Source: an uncultured Clostridia bacterium
GTDB lineage: Bacteria > Bacillota > Clostridia > Oscillospirales > Acutalibacteraceae
Assembly (NCBI GenBank): GCA_947589575.1
Contig: CANQBM010000002.1
Coordinates: forward strand, 186,001-250,000
DNA: 64,000 bases
Direction: 5' to 3'
The translations under genes and the position numbers were made by a program. Shown here in pieces: positions 1 through 8,268 of the stretch; the first letter of the stretch is position 1; each line of letters begins with the position of its first letter. The notes below the pieces were generated by a model that saw nothing but the letters and a program-made list of their open reading frames with translations, ran no database searches and had not been told where the DNA came from.

Positions 1-752
1 ATAAAACCATGCGCGCAAACATTATGTTTTCAATAATGAAAAAAGGATGCAAAATCATTGTTGTTACCTCTTCTGTTCCAAACGAGGGAAAAACAACAAC
101 GACGGTTAATTTAGCCGTGAGCATTTCACAGGCGGATCAAAAAGTTTTACTTATTGACGGTGATCTTAGAAAGCCTAAGATTAATAGCTATTTTTCAATT
201 TCTAATTCTCCCGGTCTTACAAACTATCTCGGGGATAAAATTTCCGGTAAGCGGACTGCCGACTTGTTCAGCGTTATTCATCCTACCGAATATGAAAATC
301 TTTGCGTTATGTGCTCAGGTACTATCCCGCCTAATCCGGCGGAGCTTTTAGGATCTGAGATTATGTCGGAATTTCTTGAAGATGTAAGCAGTGATTTTGA
401 TTATATTATTATTGACACTCCGCCTGTTAACGTCGTATCAGACTCCCTCCCTCTTATCAGGGAATCCGATGGCGTTGTGCTTGTTGTACGCTCTAATCAG
501 TCAACGCACCCCGAACTTCAGAAGGCGCTTTCCTCGCTTGAATTTATTGACGCTAAAATTTTAGGTTTCGTTGTCAATTTTGTTGAATCAAAGGCAGGAA
601 AAAGATATTCATACAAATACGGTAAATACGGTAAATACAGCAGATACGGATACAGCTCTTACGGAAATTACGGCTACGGATACGGATACGGCTACGGATA
701 TTATGATGCCTATGGCAATAACAAGTATGATAAAAATAATCAGAAAGATTAA
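1..752 (+). CDS. CpsD/CapB-type tyrosine-protein kinase (BY-kinase), 5' end outside window
   Basis: Autophosphorylating bacterial tyrosine kinase of the capsule/exopolysaccharide system, acting at the membrane with a CpsC/Wzz-type chain-length regulator. The visible part has the P-loop (SSVPNEGKTTT), the A' box (LLIDGDLRKP) and a Walker B (YIIIDTPP). It ends in a tail of alternating Tyr and Gly, the usual phosphorylation cluster. The reading frame is open to the first base and the leading residues (KTMRANIMFS) match the pre-P-loop segment of the family (EAYRxLRTNIMFS), so the gene starts upstream and the first ATG in the window is not its start. The cognate phosphatase follows 14 bases later. 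The identity is secure from motifs; the substrate polymer is unknown. Confidence 0.93.
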   Translation, partial: KTMRANIMFSIMKKGCKIIVVTSSVPNEGKTTTTVNLAVSISQADQKVLLIDGDLRKPKINSYFSISNSPGLTNYLGDKISGKRTADLFSVIHPTEYENLCVMCSGTIPPNPAELLGSEIMSEFLEDVSSDFDYIIIDTPPVNVVSDSLPLIRESDGVVLVVRSNQSTHPELQKALSSLEFIDAKILGFVVNFVESKAGKRYSYKYGKYGKYSRYGYSSYGNYGYGYGYGYGYYDAYGNNKYDKNNQKD

Positions 753-766
753 GGGGCGTTTTTGCA

Positions 767-1489
767 ATGTTTATTGAAAATCTTGTAGAAACCCACTGCC
801 ACATTCTGCCGGGAATTGACGACGGCTCGCCTGATGTTGAAACAAGCATTAAAATGATAGCTAAGCTTAAGGCGCAGGGAGCCAAAGCAATTATCCTTAC
901 ACCCCATTATTATTCAGATTCCATATCGCTTGATGACTTTATCAAAAGACGTGATATGGCATTTAATGAGCTCAAAAGCGCTTTGCCGGATGACAGTCCG
1001 CTTCTTATTCCCGCTGCCGAGGTTTATATGAGCCGGTATCTTTTCAGTAATGAAAATCTCGATAGAATATCAATAGGAGATTCCGGATACGCTTTAATAG
1101 AGCATCCTTTTTCATCAAACTTTTCACAGGCAACATATGACAGACTGCTAAATCTTACTTATGAATGCGGCGTTAAGCCTGTTCTTGCGCACATAGAGAG
1201 GTATCAAGCTTTAATTGAAGATGAGGATCTTCTTGATGAATATATAAATATGGGCTGTATGACACAGGTTAATATCAGTTCATTTGCCGATTCTTCAAGA
1301 CATATAAGGAAAAGGCTTTTCAAATATCTTGAAAACGGAAAAATACATTTTATCGGCTCTGACTGTCATAATCTTACAACACGTCCGCCCGATTATAAAA
1401 ACGGTGTTAATGAAATCATTAAAAAGTGCGGGAAAGAGATGATTGAACAGCTTGAAGAAAACACCGGTTTATTAATTAAACAACATTAA
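767..1489 (+). CDS. CpsB/CapC-type PHP tyrosine-protein phosphatase
   Basis: Manganese-dependent PHP-fold phosphatase that removes phosphate from the BY-kinase tail and so tunes capsule polymerisation. The N-terminal metal motif (ETHCHILPGIDDGS), the central LTPHYY and EVY segments, the AHIERY motif and the C-terminal FIGSDCHN are all present. At 240 residues it has the family's length. It lies 14 bases after the kinase gene, so the two are co-transcribed and form the tail of a polysaccharide locus lying to the left of the window. A strong hairpin with a T run follows the stop. Confidence is high for family and partner. Confidence 0.94.
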   Translation: MFIENLVETHCHILPGIDDGSPDVETSIKMIAKLKAQGAKAIILTPHYYSDSISLDDFIKRRDMAFNELKSALPDDSPLLIPAAEVYMSRYLFSNENLDRISIGDSGYALIEHPFSSNFSQATYDRLLNLTYECGVKPVLAHIERYQALIEDEDLLDEYINMGCMTQVNISSFADSSRHIRKRLFKYLENGKIHFIGSDCHNLTTRPPDYKNGVNEIIKKCGKEMIEQLEENTGLLIKQH

Positions 1490-1528
1490 AAAGGACAGAA
1501 AACCTTTTCGGCTTTCTGTCCTTTTTTA
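1487..1528. terminator. Bidirectional intrinsic terminator
   Basis: A perfect stem of about 13 bp (AAAAGGACAGAAA with TTTCTGTCCTTTT) has A runs on the left and T runs on the right. It lies between the convergent phosphatase and eda genes and can serve both strands. Confidence 0.9.
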
Positions 1529-1541
1529 TTATGTGCAATAA

Positions 1542-2198
1542 TTATTTTGCCATCTCAGCCCTTGCTTCTTTTATACGCTGAACGAAGAGCTTGCCTGTTT
1601 CGGTAATTTTGTTATAATCGCCTGTCTTAGCTCCAGCAATAAGAGATGAGCCTGCTCCGCATGCAACAGCGCCCGCCTTAATCCAGTCCTTAACATTGTC
1701 AACATCAACACCGCCCGACGGCATCATAACAGCATTAGGAATCGGACCGTGAATATCCTTTATAAATGCGGGACCTGCAATATCACCAGGAAAAACCTTG
1801 AGAACATCCGCTCCGCATTCCATAGCGTGAACAGCCTCGGTAGGCGTATAAATACCCGGCATTGAAGGCACGCCGTAACGGTTACAGGTTCTTACAGTTT
1901 CGGGGTCGAAATACGGTGATACAATATATTCCGCGCCTGCAAGAATTGCAATACGTGCGGTAGCGGCATCCATAACGGTGCCTGCACCGATAATTATTTC
2001 ACCGGAGTTATATTTTTCTTTCATTGCCTCAATAAGCTTGTCGGCATGAGGAACAGTAAACGTAAGCTCAATCGCGGCAACTCCGCCCGCTATACAGGCA
2101 TCTGTAATTTTTTCTGCCTGCTCGATTGATGTAGCGCGTACAACCGCAACAATTCCTACTTCCTGAATTTTTGCTAATGTTTCAATTTTATTTGCCAT
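1542..2198 (-). CDS. eda: KDPG/KHG aldolase
   Basis: Class I aldolase splitting 2-keto-3-deoxy-6-phosphogluconate into pyruvate and glyceraldehyde 3-phosphate, the last step of hexuronate breakdown. The TIM-barrel family motifs are visible: VVRATSIEQAEKI near the N terminus, GGVAAIELTFTVP with the general-base Glu, IGAGTV, the Schiff-base Lys in DVLKVFPGD, and MPSGGVD. Length 218 is typical. The start follows TAGGAG at good spacing. It is the last gene of uxaC-kdgK-eda, 65 bases after kdgK, and ends at the shared terminator. Confidence 0.94.
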   Translation of the reverse strand: MANKIETLAKIQEVGIVAVVRATSIEQAEKITDACIAGGVAAIELTFTVPHADKLIEAMKEKYNSGEIIIGAGTVMDAATARIAILAGAEYIVSPYFDPETVRTCNRYGVPSMPGIYTPTEAVHAMECGADVLKVFPGDIAGPAFIKDIHGPIPNAVMMPSGGVDVDNVKDWIKAGAVACGAGSSLIAGAKTGDYNKITETGKLFVQRIKEARAEMAK

Positions 2199-2263
2199 TT
2201 TTATGTCTCCTAAATTCTGTTTTATTTTACACGGCGTATTTCATTAATGGGAAACCACGCCGT

Positions 2264-3361
2264 TTAACGCTGTACTCTTGCCCCAGCGCCATTAACCTTT
2301 GCCTCTACCTCTTTAAGCGAAGCCATTGACGTGTCGCCCGGTGTTGTCATAGCAAGCGCACCGTGAACCACTCCGTAGTTAACAGCCTTCTGAGCATCCT
2401 GATACGTCATAAGACCATAAATAAGACCCGACGCAAATGAATCGCCGCCGCCTACGCGGTCAAGAATTTCAAGTCCGGGAAATTCAAGGGATTTATAAAT
2501 CCTGCCGTCAGCCCAGCAGATTGCCTTCCAGTCATTTACCGTAGCCGTCTTAACAGTCCTAAGCGTTGTTGCGATTACTTTGAAATTTGGATATGCCTTA
2601 GTAACGGTTTCAATCATTTTATAATAACCATCCATATTCAGCTCCTTAAGGTCGGCGTCATTTCCCTCAACCTCAAAGCCGAGCGAGGCGGTGAAATCCT
2701 CCTCATTGCCTATCATAACATCAATATATTTTGCAATCTCCTTGTTTACTTCCTGAGCCTTTTCCTGACCGCCGATATCCTTCCAGAGTGACGGACGGTA
2801 GTTAAGGTCGTATGAAACGATTGTGCCGTATTCCTTTGCCTTTTTAACAGCCTCAATAACCACCTCTGCCGCTGTTTCTGAAAGAGCGGCGTATATACCG
2901 CCCGTGTGCAGCCAGCGGACACCGAGTGTACCGAAAATGTAATCCCAATCAATATCACCGGGCTTTAGTTTTGAGGCGGCAGTATTTCCTCTGTCGGAAG
3001 CGCCCACAGCGCCGCGGATACCAAAACCGCGCTCTGTAAAATTGATGCCGTTTCTTACGGTTCTTCCGATACCGTCAAAAGGCATCCATTTGATAAGCGA
3101 TGTATCAACACCGCCCTGTAATATCAAATCCTCTAAAAGATAACCGATTTCATTCTCGGCAAATGCGGTGACGACACCTGTTTTCAGCCCGAAGCATCTT
3201 CTTAAACCTCTTGCTACGTTGTACTCTCCGCCGCCTTCCCACGCACGAAACGAACGCGCGGTTTTAATTCTTCCTTCTCCCGGGTCAAGTCTGAGCATAA
3301 TCTCACCGAGCGAGATTTCGTCAAACATACATTCTTCCTTCGGTCTTAAGTTCAAATCCAT
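2264..3361 (-). CDS. kdgK: 2-keto-3-deoxygluconate kinase (PfkB family)
   Basis: Ribokinase-fold sugar kinase that phosphorylates 2-keto-3-deoxygluconate to KDPG for the aldolase encoded next to it. The PfkB signatures are present: GGGEYNVARGLRR near residue 43 and the ATP/anion-hole motif DRVGGGDSFASGLIYG near residue 301. At 365 residues it is slightly longer than the best-known KdgK proteins. The chosen start has GGAGG seven bases upstream; the in-frame ATG eleven codons later lacks one. Substrate is inferred from operon position between uxaC and eda, since PfkB sequence alone does not fix the sugar. Confidence 0.85.
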   Translation of the reverse strand: MDLNLRPKEECMFDEISLGEIMLRLDPGEGRIKTARSFRAWEGGGEYNVARGLRRCFGLKTGVVTAFAENEIGYLLEDLILQGGVDTSLIKWMPFDGIGRTVRNGINFTERGFGIRGAVGASDRGNTAASKLKPGDIDWDYIFGTLGVRWLHTGGIYAALSETAAEVVIEAVKKAKEYGTIVSYDLNYRPSLWKDIGGQEKAQEVNKEIAKYIDVMIGNEEDFTASLGFEVEGNDADLKELNMDGYYKMIETVTKAYPNFKVIATTLRTVKTATVNDWKAICWADGRIYKSLEFPGLEILDRVGGGDSFASGLIYGLMTYQDAQKAVNYGVVHGALAMTTPGDTSMASLKEVEAKVNGAGARVQR

Positions 3362-3378
3362 TTTTATTCCTCCAAAAT

Positions 3379-4782
3379 CTATTCAAAATTAAAATATTTT
3401 ACAGCGTTATTATAACTTATACCCTGTACAATTTCTTTCAAAATTTCCTCATCATAAGCATACCATCCTTCCTCAACCCATCTTCCTATAAGCGAGCACA
3501 TAATGCGTCTGAAATATTCGTGCCTGCCATATGAGGTAAAGGAACGCGAATCGGTTTCCATACCTATAAATTTACCGAGAACGCCGAGATTTCCAAGTGT
3601 TTTCATCTGGCTTATCATACCGTCCATTGTATCAAGGAACCACCACGCAGGGCCAAACTGAATTTTTGATTCGGCATCTGATGACTGGAAATTTCCGAGC
3701 ATCGTACCAAGCACGGTATTATCCTTATCATTCAAATTGAACAAAATTGTTTTGGGCAGTTTATTCTCCGTATTAAGAGCATCAAGAAACCGTGAAAGAG
3801 GCTGTGCAATCCCGCAGTCGCCTACCGAATCAAATCCTGTGTCAGCACCGATTTTGTTAAACATCAATGTATTATTATTCCTCATTGCTCCGATATGGAT
3901 TTCCATTGCCCAACCAAGCTCATGATATTTTCTGCCGAGCGCAAGAAGAACGGGCGTCCTGTATTTATCGCAATCACCGAGTGAAATCTTTTCACCGTTC
4001 ATTGCCCGGGAAAAAATCTCTTCAATTTCCGAATCGTCAGCAACAGCGTACGGCGGATAGTCAAACGCCTGGTCCGAAACGCGGCAGTCGACCGAATGAA
4101 AATAATCGGCTCTTTTAAGCAGCGCCGTAATGACGTCCTTATAGCTTTTAATTTCCACACCTGAAGCATCACTCAAGCTTTTTATATAATCTGAAAACCC
4201 GTCAAGATGAGCGTTGAGAGCCTTATCGGGTCTGAAACTCGGAAGAACCTTACAGTCAAAATCTGATACATTTTTTAACAGCTTATGATATTTTAAATCG
4301 TCAATCGGATCGTCTGTTGTGCAAACAATTTTGACATTGCTTTTTGTAATAAGGCTTTGCGGTCTGAAATCACCCTTTTCAATCGCCTCATTTGCTTTTT
4401 TGAAAATACCGCACGCAGTCCTTGCATTAAGAGGCGTATCTATACCAAAATAACGCTGAAGTTCAATATGCGCCCAGTGATAGAGCGGATTACCTATACA
4501 GTACTGGAGAGTATATGCGAATTTTTCAAACTTTTCCTCGGCAGTTGCGTTGCCTGTGCAGTATTTCTCGTCAACGCCGCAGCTTCTCATCGCCCTCCAC
4601 TTATAGTGGTCGCCCGACAGCCAAAGCTCAGTAATATTGTGAGGCGGTTTATTCTCGTAAATTTCCCTCGGACTTAAATGACAGTGATAGTCACAGATAG
4701 GCATTTTCTCTGCATATTCGTGAAATAACTTTTCTCCTGTTTGCGTGTCCAGCAGGAAATTGCTATCCATAAATTGTTTCAT
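3379..4782 (-). CDS. uxaC: Glucuronate/uronate isomerase
   Basis: Cytoplasmic amidohydrolase-fold isomerase that converts D-glucuronate to fructuronate and D-galacturonate to tagaturonate. The N terminus carries the metal-binding PICDYHCHLSP motif, followed by the family's WLSGDHYKWRAMR segment and, downstream, IHIGAMRNNN and TDSRSF. The start is taken at the third in-frame ATG (4782) because GGGAG sits six bases before it; the ATG at 4788 abuts the ribosome site. First gene of an operon with kdgK and eda. The intervening reductase (UxaB/UxuB) and dehydratase (UxaA/UxuA) are not in this window. Confidence 0.95.
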   Translation of the reverse strand: MKQFMDSNFLLDTQTGEKLFHEYAEKMPICDYHCHLSPREIYENKPPHNITELWLSGDHYKWRAMRSCGVDEKYCTGNATAEEKFEKFAYTLQYCIGNPLYHWAHIELQRYFGIDTPLNARTACGIFKKANEAIEKGDFRPQSLITKSNVKIVCTTDDPIDDLKYHKLLKNVSDFDCKVLPSFRPDKALNAHLDGFSDYIKSLSDASGVEIKSYKDVITALLKRADYFHSVDCRVSDQAFDYPPYAVADDSEIEEIFSRAMNGEKISLGDCDKYRTPVLLALGRKYHELGWAMEIHIGAMRNNNTLMFNKIGADTGFDSVGDCGIAQPLSRFLDALNTENKLPKTILFNLNDKDNTVLGTMLGNFQSSDAESKIQFGPAWWFLDTMDGMISQMKTLGNLGVLGKFIGMETDSRSFTSYGRHEYFRRIMCSLIGRWVEEGWYAYDEEILKEIVQGISYNNAVKYFNFE

Positions 4783-4824
4783 AAACATCTCCCAAAATAT
4801 CATTTTCCAAATTTTCTCATAGTA

Positions 4825-4891
4825 ATTATATACCTATAACTCTGTCAATGCAATAAAAAATATTGCATATTTTTTACCAAAACTTTATAAT
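4825..4891. promoter_or_regulatory. Divergent promoters sharing a perfect inverted repeat
   Basis: The plus promoter is TTGCAT (4863-4868), 17 bases, TATAAT (4886-4891). The minus promoter is its mirror image: TTGCAT read from 4853 to 4848, 17 bases, TATAAT at 4825-4830. Both -35 boxes lie in one palindrome, ATGCAATA-5 nt-TATTGCAT (4848-4868). The site drives uxaC-kdgK-eda leftwards and the AIM24 gene rightwards. That a regulator binds the palindrome is inference. Confidence 0.75.
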
Positions 4892-4924
4892 AATATAAAA
4901 TAGATGTTAAAGGAGAATATAATT

Positions 4925-5611
4925 ATGAAATACGAAATTAAAGGCTCGCCTTTTCCCGCCGCTATCTGTTATTTAGAAAACGGAGAACAGATTATTACCG
5001 AGGGCGGCGGTATGTCGTGGATGAGTCCGAATATGAAAATGGAAACAACAACAAACGGCGGTATAGGAAAAGCAATAGGACGAATGTTTTCAAACGATAA
5101 AATTTTTCAAAACAGGTACACAAGCGTTGGCGGAAACGGAATGATCAGCTTTACATCCTGTTTTCCTGGAGAAATAAAGGCTATCGAGGTAAAGCCCGGC
5201 GAAGAGCTTATTTGTCAAAAGAGTTCTTTCCTTGCTTCAACTCCGGGTGTTGACATGTCTGTATTCTTCAGAAAGAAACTCTCAACCGGTCTTTTCGGCG
5301 GTGAAGGATTCATTATGCAGAAATTCTCAGGAAACGGACTTCTATTTATAGAGATTGACGGAACCCCGATTGAATACGATTTACAGACAGGAGAGCAAAT
5401 AATTATTGACACAGGTCATCTTGTTATGATGAGCGCCTCCTGTAAAATGGACGTCAAGACAATATCAGGTATGAAAAATATTTTTTTCGGCGGTGAAGGT
5501 ATATTCAATACTGTTGTTGAGGGACCCGGCAAAGTTATTCTCCAGACAATGCCCGTTACAAAACTTGCAGACTTGCTTGCAACATATATTCCAACATCAA
5601 ATTCACAATAA
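4925..5611 (+). CDS. AIM24 / TIGR00266 family protein
   Basis: Member of the AIM24 beta-prism family, widespread in Firmicutes but without a settled function. The family pattern is visible: MSWMSPNMKMET near the N terminus, Gly-rich strands such as FFRKKLSTGLFGGEGF, and repeated GxGxxFxxxxG motifs. The start is the ATG at 4925 because AGGAG lies nine bases before it; an upstream in-frame ATG at 4904 has no ribosome site. About 228 residues, usual for the family. It stands alone between a divergent promoter and a strong terminator. No enzymatic role is claimed. Confidence 0.85.
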   Translation: MKYEIKGSPFPAAICYLENGEQIITEGGGMSWMSPNMKMETTTNGGIGKAIGRMFSNDKIFQNRYTSVGGNGMISFTSCFPGEIKAIEVKPGEELICQKSSFLASTPGVDMSVFFRKKLSTGLFGGEGFIMQKFSGNGLLFIEIDGTPIEYDLQTGEQIIIDTGHLVMMSASCKMDVKTISGMKNIFFGGEGIFNTVVEGPGKVILQTMPVTKLADLLATYIPTSNSQ

Positions 5612-5617
5612 AAATCA

Positions 5618-5651
5618 TAAAAAAGGGCTGACGGATAACCGTCAGCCTTTT
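5618..5651. terminator. Intrinsic terminator
   Basis: A 9-bp perfect stem (GGCTGACGG / CCGTCAGCC) with a four-base loop is followed by TTTTC and preceded by an A run. It separates the AIM24 gene from the convergent rpsF-ssb-rpsR operon and can stop both. Confidence 0.88.
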
Positions 5652-5661
5652 CAATTAATGT

Positions 5662-5901
5662 TTAATCAGCTGTATAAGGGAGAAGCGCAATATGCCTTGC
5701 TCTCTTAATCGCTGTGGTAAGCTCTCTCTGATGCTTTGCGCAAGTACCTGTTACACGACGCGGAAGAATTTTTGCTCTTTCGGAAACAAATCTCTTGAGC
5801 TTTGTAACATCTTTATAGTCGATTTCCTCAACTTTTTCAACACAGAAAACGCAAACCTTCTTACGACCCTTGCGCGGTCCGTTGGCTTTGTTAAATGCCA
5901 T
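5662..5901 (-). CDS. rpsR: 30S ribosomal protein S18
   Basis: Small-subunit protein that pairs with S6 on the platform of the 30S. The conserved KVCVFC, DYKDV and [31 protein letters not shown] segments identify it. At 79 residues it is full length. It carries the Cys residues of the zinc-type S18 only in part (CVFC is present). Last gene of the classical rpsF-ssb-rpsR operon, 14 bases after ssb. Confidence 0.97.
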   Translation of the reverse strand: MAFNKANGPRKGRKKVCVFCVEKVEEIDYKDVTKLKRFVSERAKILPRRVTGTCAKHQRELTTAIKRARHIALLPYTAD

Positions 5902-5915
5902 AGTCAGTTTCCTCC

Positions 5916-6347
5916 TTAAAATGGTAAATCGTCGTCATCATCAACGATCTCTTCAAAATTAGAATTATCAGCGCTTGCATAACTCGGTGCAGGCTGAGAG
6001 AATGCAGGATTTGTTGTACCACTCTCCGCCTTTGAACCGCAGAATGATACATTATTTGCAACAACTGTAACAGATTTTCTCTTGTTTCCGTTATTATCGG
6101 TGAAATTATCCGTTTGAATAGAGCCTTCAATCGCAATCATTGAGCCCTTGTGGAAATAACGTGAAACAAATTCAGCAGTTTGACGCCAAGCAGTAACATC
6201 AATAAAATCAGCGCGTCTTTCCTCGCCTTTTGCCTGGTATTGTCTGTCACAGGCAATCTGAAAGCTGATAACAGAAAGACCGTTTGATGTTGTTCTGAGC
6301 TCGGGCTCATAAGTTAATCTGCCCATAAGTACAACAGAATTAATCAT
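5916..6347 (-). CDS. ssb: Single-stranded DNA-binding protein
   Basis: OB-fold protein that coats single-stranded DNA in replication and repair. The N-terminal [18 protein letters not shown], the DRQYQ and [14 protein letters not shown] segments and the acidic C-terminal tip (DDDDLPF), which recruits partner proteins, are all present. The start is set at 6347 because GGAGGG lies just upstream; the longer frame to 6380 would overlap rpsF and adds residues not found in the family. 143 residues, with a short Ser/Pro/Ala linker. Middle gene of the S6-SSB-S18 operon. Confidence 0.96.
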   Translation of the reverse strand: MINSVVLMGRLTYEPELRTTSNGLSVISFQIACDRQYQAKGEERRADFIDVTAWRQTAEFVSRYFHKGSMIAIEGSIQTDNFTDNNGNKRKSVTVVANNVSFCGSKAESGTTNPAFSQPAPSYASADNSNFEEIVDDDDDLPF

Positions 6348-6360
6348 ACCAAGCCCTCCG

Positions 6361-6651
6361 TTACTCGCCCTTAGCAACAATCAATGAACGAAGAACTCCG
6401 TCAGTGATATTAATTACACGGTCAAGCTCTGCCGGGAAAGTCTCTTCACAAGCAAAATTAACAACGATATAGTATCCCTCGTTTTCGTAGTTGATAGGAT
6501 AAGCAAGCTTGCGTTTACCCCATTCTTCAACTTCGCCGAGAGTGCCATTTTTGCTGATAAGCTCTGTGAACTTTTCCTTGAGTTTCTCAACATTCTCTTC
6601 TCCGTTTGCAAGAGAGAAAACTAATACGATTTCGTAATTTTTTAATGCCAT
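6361..6651 (-). CDS. rpsF: 30S ribosomal protein S6
   Basis: Small-subunit protein binding the central 16S domain together with S18. The start MALKNYEIVLVF, the EEWGKRKLAYPI core and the final RVINITDGVLRSLIV identify it. At 96 residues it is the normal size. First gene of the operon; its ATG has an AGGAGG site and is preceded by a structured leader and a consensus promoter. In several Firmicutes the S6:S18 pair represses this operon by binding the leader, which is likely here but unproven. Confidence 0.97.
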   Translation of the reverse strand: MALKNYEIVLVFSLANGEENVEKLKEKFTELISKNGTLGEVEEWGKRKLAYPINYENEGYYIVVNFACEETFPAELDRVINITDGVLRSLIVAKGE

Positions 6652-6724
6652 TCTTCAGCACCTCCTTCTGGTCTTCAGGCCTATGCCCCGGGCATAGACA
6701 AGGATTACCCTTGTTTCCAAAGGC
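6652..6724 (-). promoter_or_regulatory. Structured rpsF leader, probable S6:S18 autoregulatory element
   Basis: In the transcript an outer helix (CCTTTGG with CCAGAAGG) closes on two hairpins: ACAAGG/CCTTGT and a perfect CTATGCC/GGCATAG arm around CGG. The outer strand ends at the ribosome site of rpsF. A CCG-containing element of this kind is the known S6:S18 target in bacteria; the assignment rests on position and folding by eye. Confidence 0.6.
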
Positions 6725-6730
6725 TTATGT

Positions 6731-6759
6731 ATTATATCAAATAGAATTCGCCTTGTCAA
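6731..6759 (-). promoter_or_regulatory. Promoter of rpsF-ssb-rpsR
   Basis: Exact consensus TTGACA (6759-6754), a 17-base spacer and TATAAT (6736-6731) on the minus strand; predicted start near 6724, at the leader's first helix. Confidence 0.88.
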
Positions 6760-6802
6760 CCATAATATTACAATTTATAAAACATATTGTCCTAATATGT
6801 AA

Positions 6803-7474
6803 TTACAGATTTTTTATATATTTAAGCACATCAATTATATTTTCAATCACGGGAACGTCGCTTCTTAAGTTTTTATTCTTAAACCATCCGTAGTTCATAC
6901 GAATTACTTTCATTCCCGCCCCAAGAGCACCCTCAATATCGTTAACGGGATGATCTCCGACGTAAATACATTCCTCAGCCCTTACCCCAAGCTTATCGGC
7001 TGTATATGTGAAAATCGCGGGATCAGGCTTATGCACACCCACATCACCGCTTACAACAACAATGTCGCAGTAGGGCCTAAGTCCACTTGTGTCCATTTTG
7101 TGATTTTGCAGATATGACGGGCCGTTTGTAATTATTCCAACGAGGTAACCTCTGTTTTTCAGCTCCTTCAAAAGTCTTTCAGAGTCAGGAAAAATAACAT
7201 TATGGTCACCGAATTTTGTGTCGTAATGATTTGCGAGAACAACATTTGACGGGGCGTCAAGCCAGTTCCAGCTTTTTATAAGCCCGGCATACCAAGCCTC
7301 TCGGTTAACATATCCGCCCTTGCCTGTTATACGCATTTCCTCTTTTCTTTTTTCTGCTTCCTCCCTGCTTATATCCGGACAAAAATCCGCGAGGAAGGTG
7401 TCCATATATTTTTCAAACGCGGCAGTTCTGTCCTGCAGCGTTTCATCAAAATCAAATAATACTGCTTTTATCAT
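6803..7474 (-). CDS. HAD-superfamily hydrolase (subfamily IA)
   Basis: Probable small-molecule phosphatase. HAD motif I is DFDETLQD, with the nucleophile and acid/base Asp residues; motif II is GIITNGPS; motif III is HKPDPAIF with the Lys; motif IV is YVGDHPVNDI. A helical cap domain lies between motifs I and II. The start is taken at the ATG at 7474; a TTG two codons earlier is possible. It overlaps the 3' end of ribF by 23 bases and ends the long nusA-infB-truB-ribF operon. The substrate cannot be read from the sequence. Confidence 0.85.
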   Translation of the reverse strand: MIKAVLFDFDETLQDRTAAFEKYMDTFLADFCPDISREEAEKRKEEMRITGKGGYVNREAWYAGLIKSWNWLDAPSNVVLANHYDTKFGDHNVIFPDSERLLKELKNRGYLVGIITNGPSYLQNHKMDTSGLRPYCDIVVVSGDVGVHKPDPAIFTYTADKLGVRAEECIYVGDHPVNDIEGALGAGMKVIRMNYGWFKNKNLRSDVPVIENIIDVLKYIKNL

Positions 7475-8267
7475 AGTCAAGCTGTGCTTTCAGTTCATCA
7501 ACCGATGAAAACTCCTTTTCTTCTCTCAAATATCTTACAAGCTCTATCCTTACATTGTTATTATAAAGATTTCCGTTAAAATTAAAAATATGTGATTCCG
7601 AAAGCGGATTATCAACCCTCCAAGTCGGACGAATTCCTATATTTGTAAATGACTTATACGCTTTGCCGTCAATAAACGCGACACTTTCATAAACACCGTA
7701 TTTAGGCACGGTAAGACCATATGGCAAATGCTGATTAATTGTAGGAAATCCGATTGTTCTTCCTCTTTTGTCACCCTCAATGACTTTTGATTCAAAGGTG
7801 AAATTATATCCGAGCATTTTATTAGCCTTTTCTATTTCACCGCTCTTAATGGAATTCCTTATTCTTGTTGAGGAAATAGGCTCTCCCTCAAAATCAAGAT
7901 GTTCAAGTATCCTTACCCAGACATCCTTTTTTTCAAGATACTTTCTTAACTCAAGAGCCGACCAGCCCGCGTTCTTCCCGAATCTGAAATTATATCCGCA
8001 CAAAATAATTCCCGCTTTGAATTTATCAAGCAAAATTTTTTCGATAAATTCCTCGCCTTTCATATTTTTAAGCCCGTTGAAATCAGCAAAAACCGTGTTG
8101 GGAAACCGCCTTTCAAATATGCTTTTCTGAAGAAGGGAAAATTTATTATTAATACAGTAAATAATTACGTCGTCGGCGCCTGTTATAACAGTACGGTGGG
8201 CGCAGTGCATTCCGTCAAAATCACCGAGCGCTACAGCTATTCTTTTTTTTCCGTTAAATGTATCCAT
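7452..8267 (-). CDS. ribF: Bifunctional riboflavin kinase / FAD synthetase
   Basis: Makes FMN from riboflavin and FAD from FMN. The N-terminal adenylyltransferase domain has GDFDGMHCAHRT (the GxFDGxHxGH motif) and SSTRIRNSI; the C-terminal riboflavin kinase domain has RTIGFPTIN and the NIGIRPTW segment. At 271 residues it is shorter than the usual 300 or so. The adenylyltransferase half appears compact, but the motifs of both domains are intact. It follows truB with one base between them, the standard Firmicutes order. Confidence 0.93.
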   Translation of the reverse strand: MDTFNGKKRIAVALGDFDGMHCAHRTVITGADDVIIYCINNKFSLLQKSIFERRFPNTVFADFNGLKNMKGEEFIEKILLDKFKAGIILCGYNFRFGKNAGWSALELRKYLEKKDVWVRILEHLDFEGEPISSTRIRNSIKSGEIEKANKMLGYNFTFESKVIEGDKRGRTIGFPTINQHLPYGLTVPKYGVYESVAFIDGKAYKSFTNIGIRPTWRVDNPLSESHIFNFNGNLYNNNVRIELVRYLREEKEFSSVDELKAQLDYDKSSII

Positions 8268-8268
8268 A

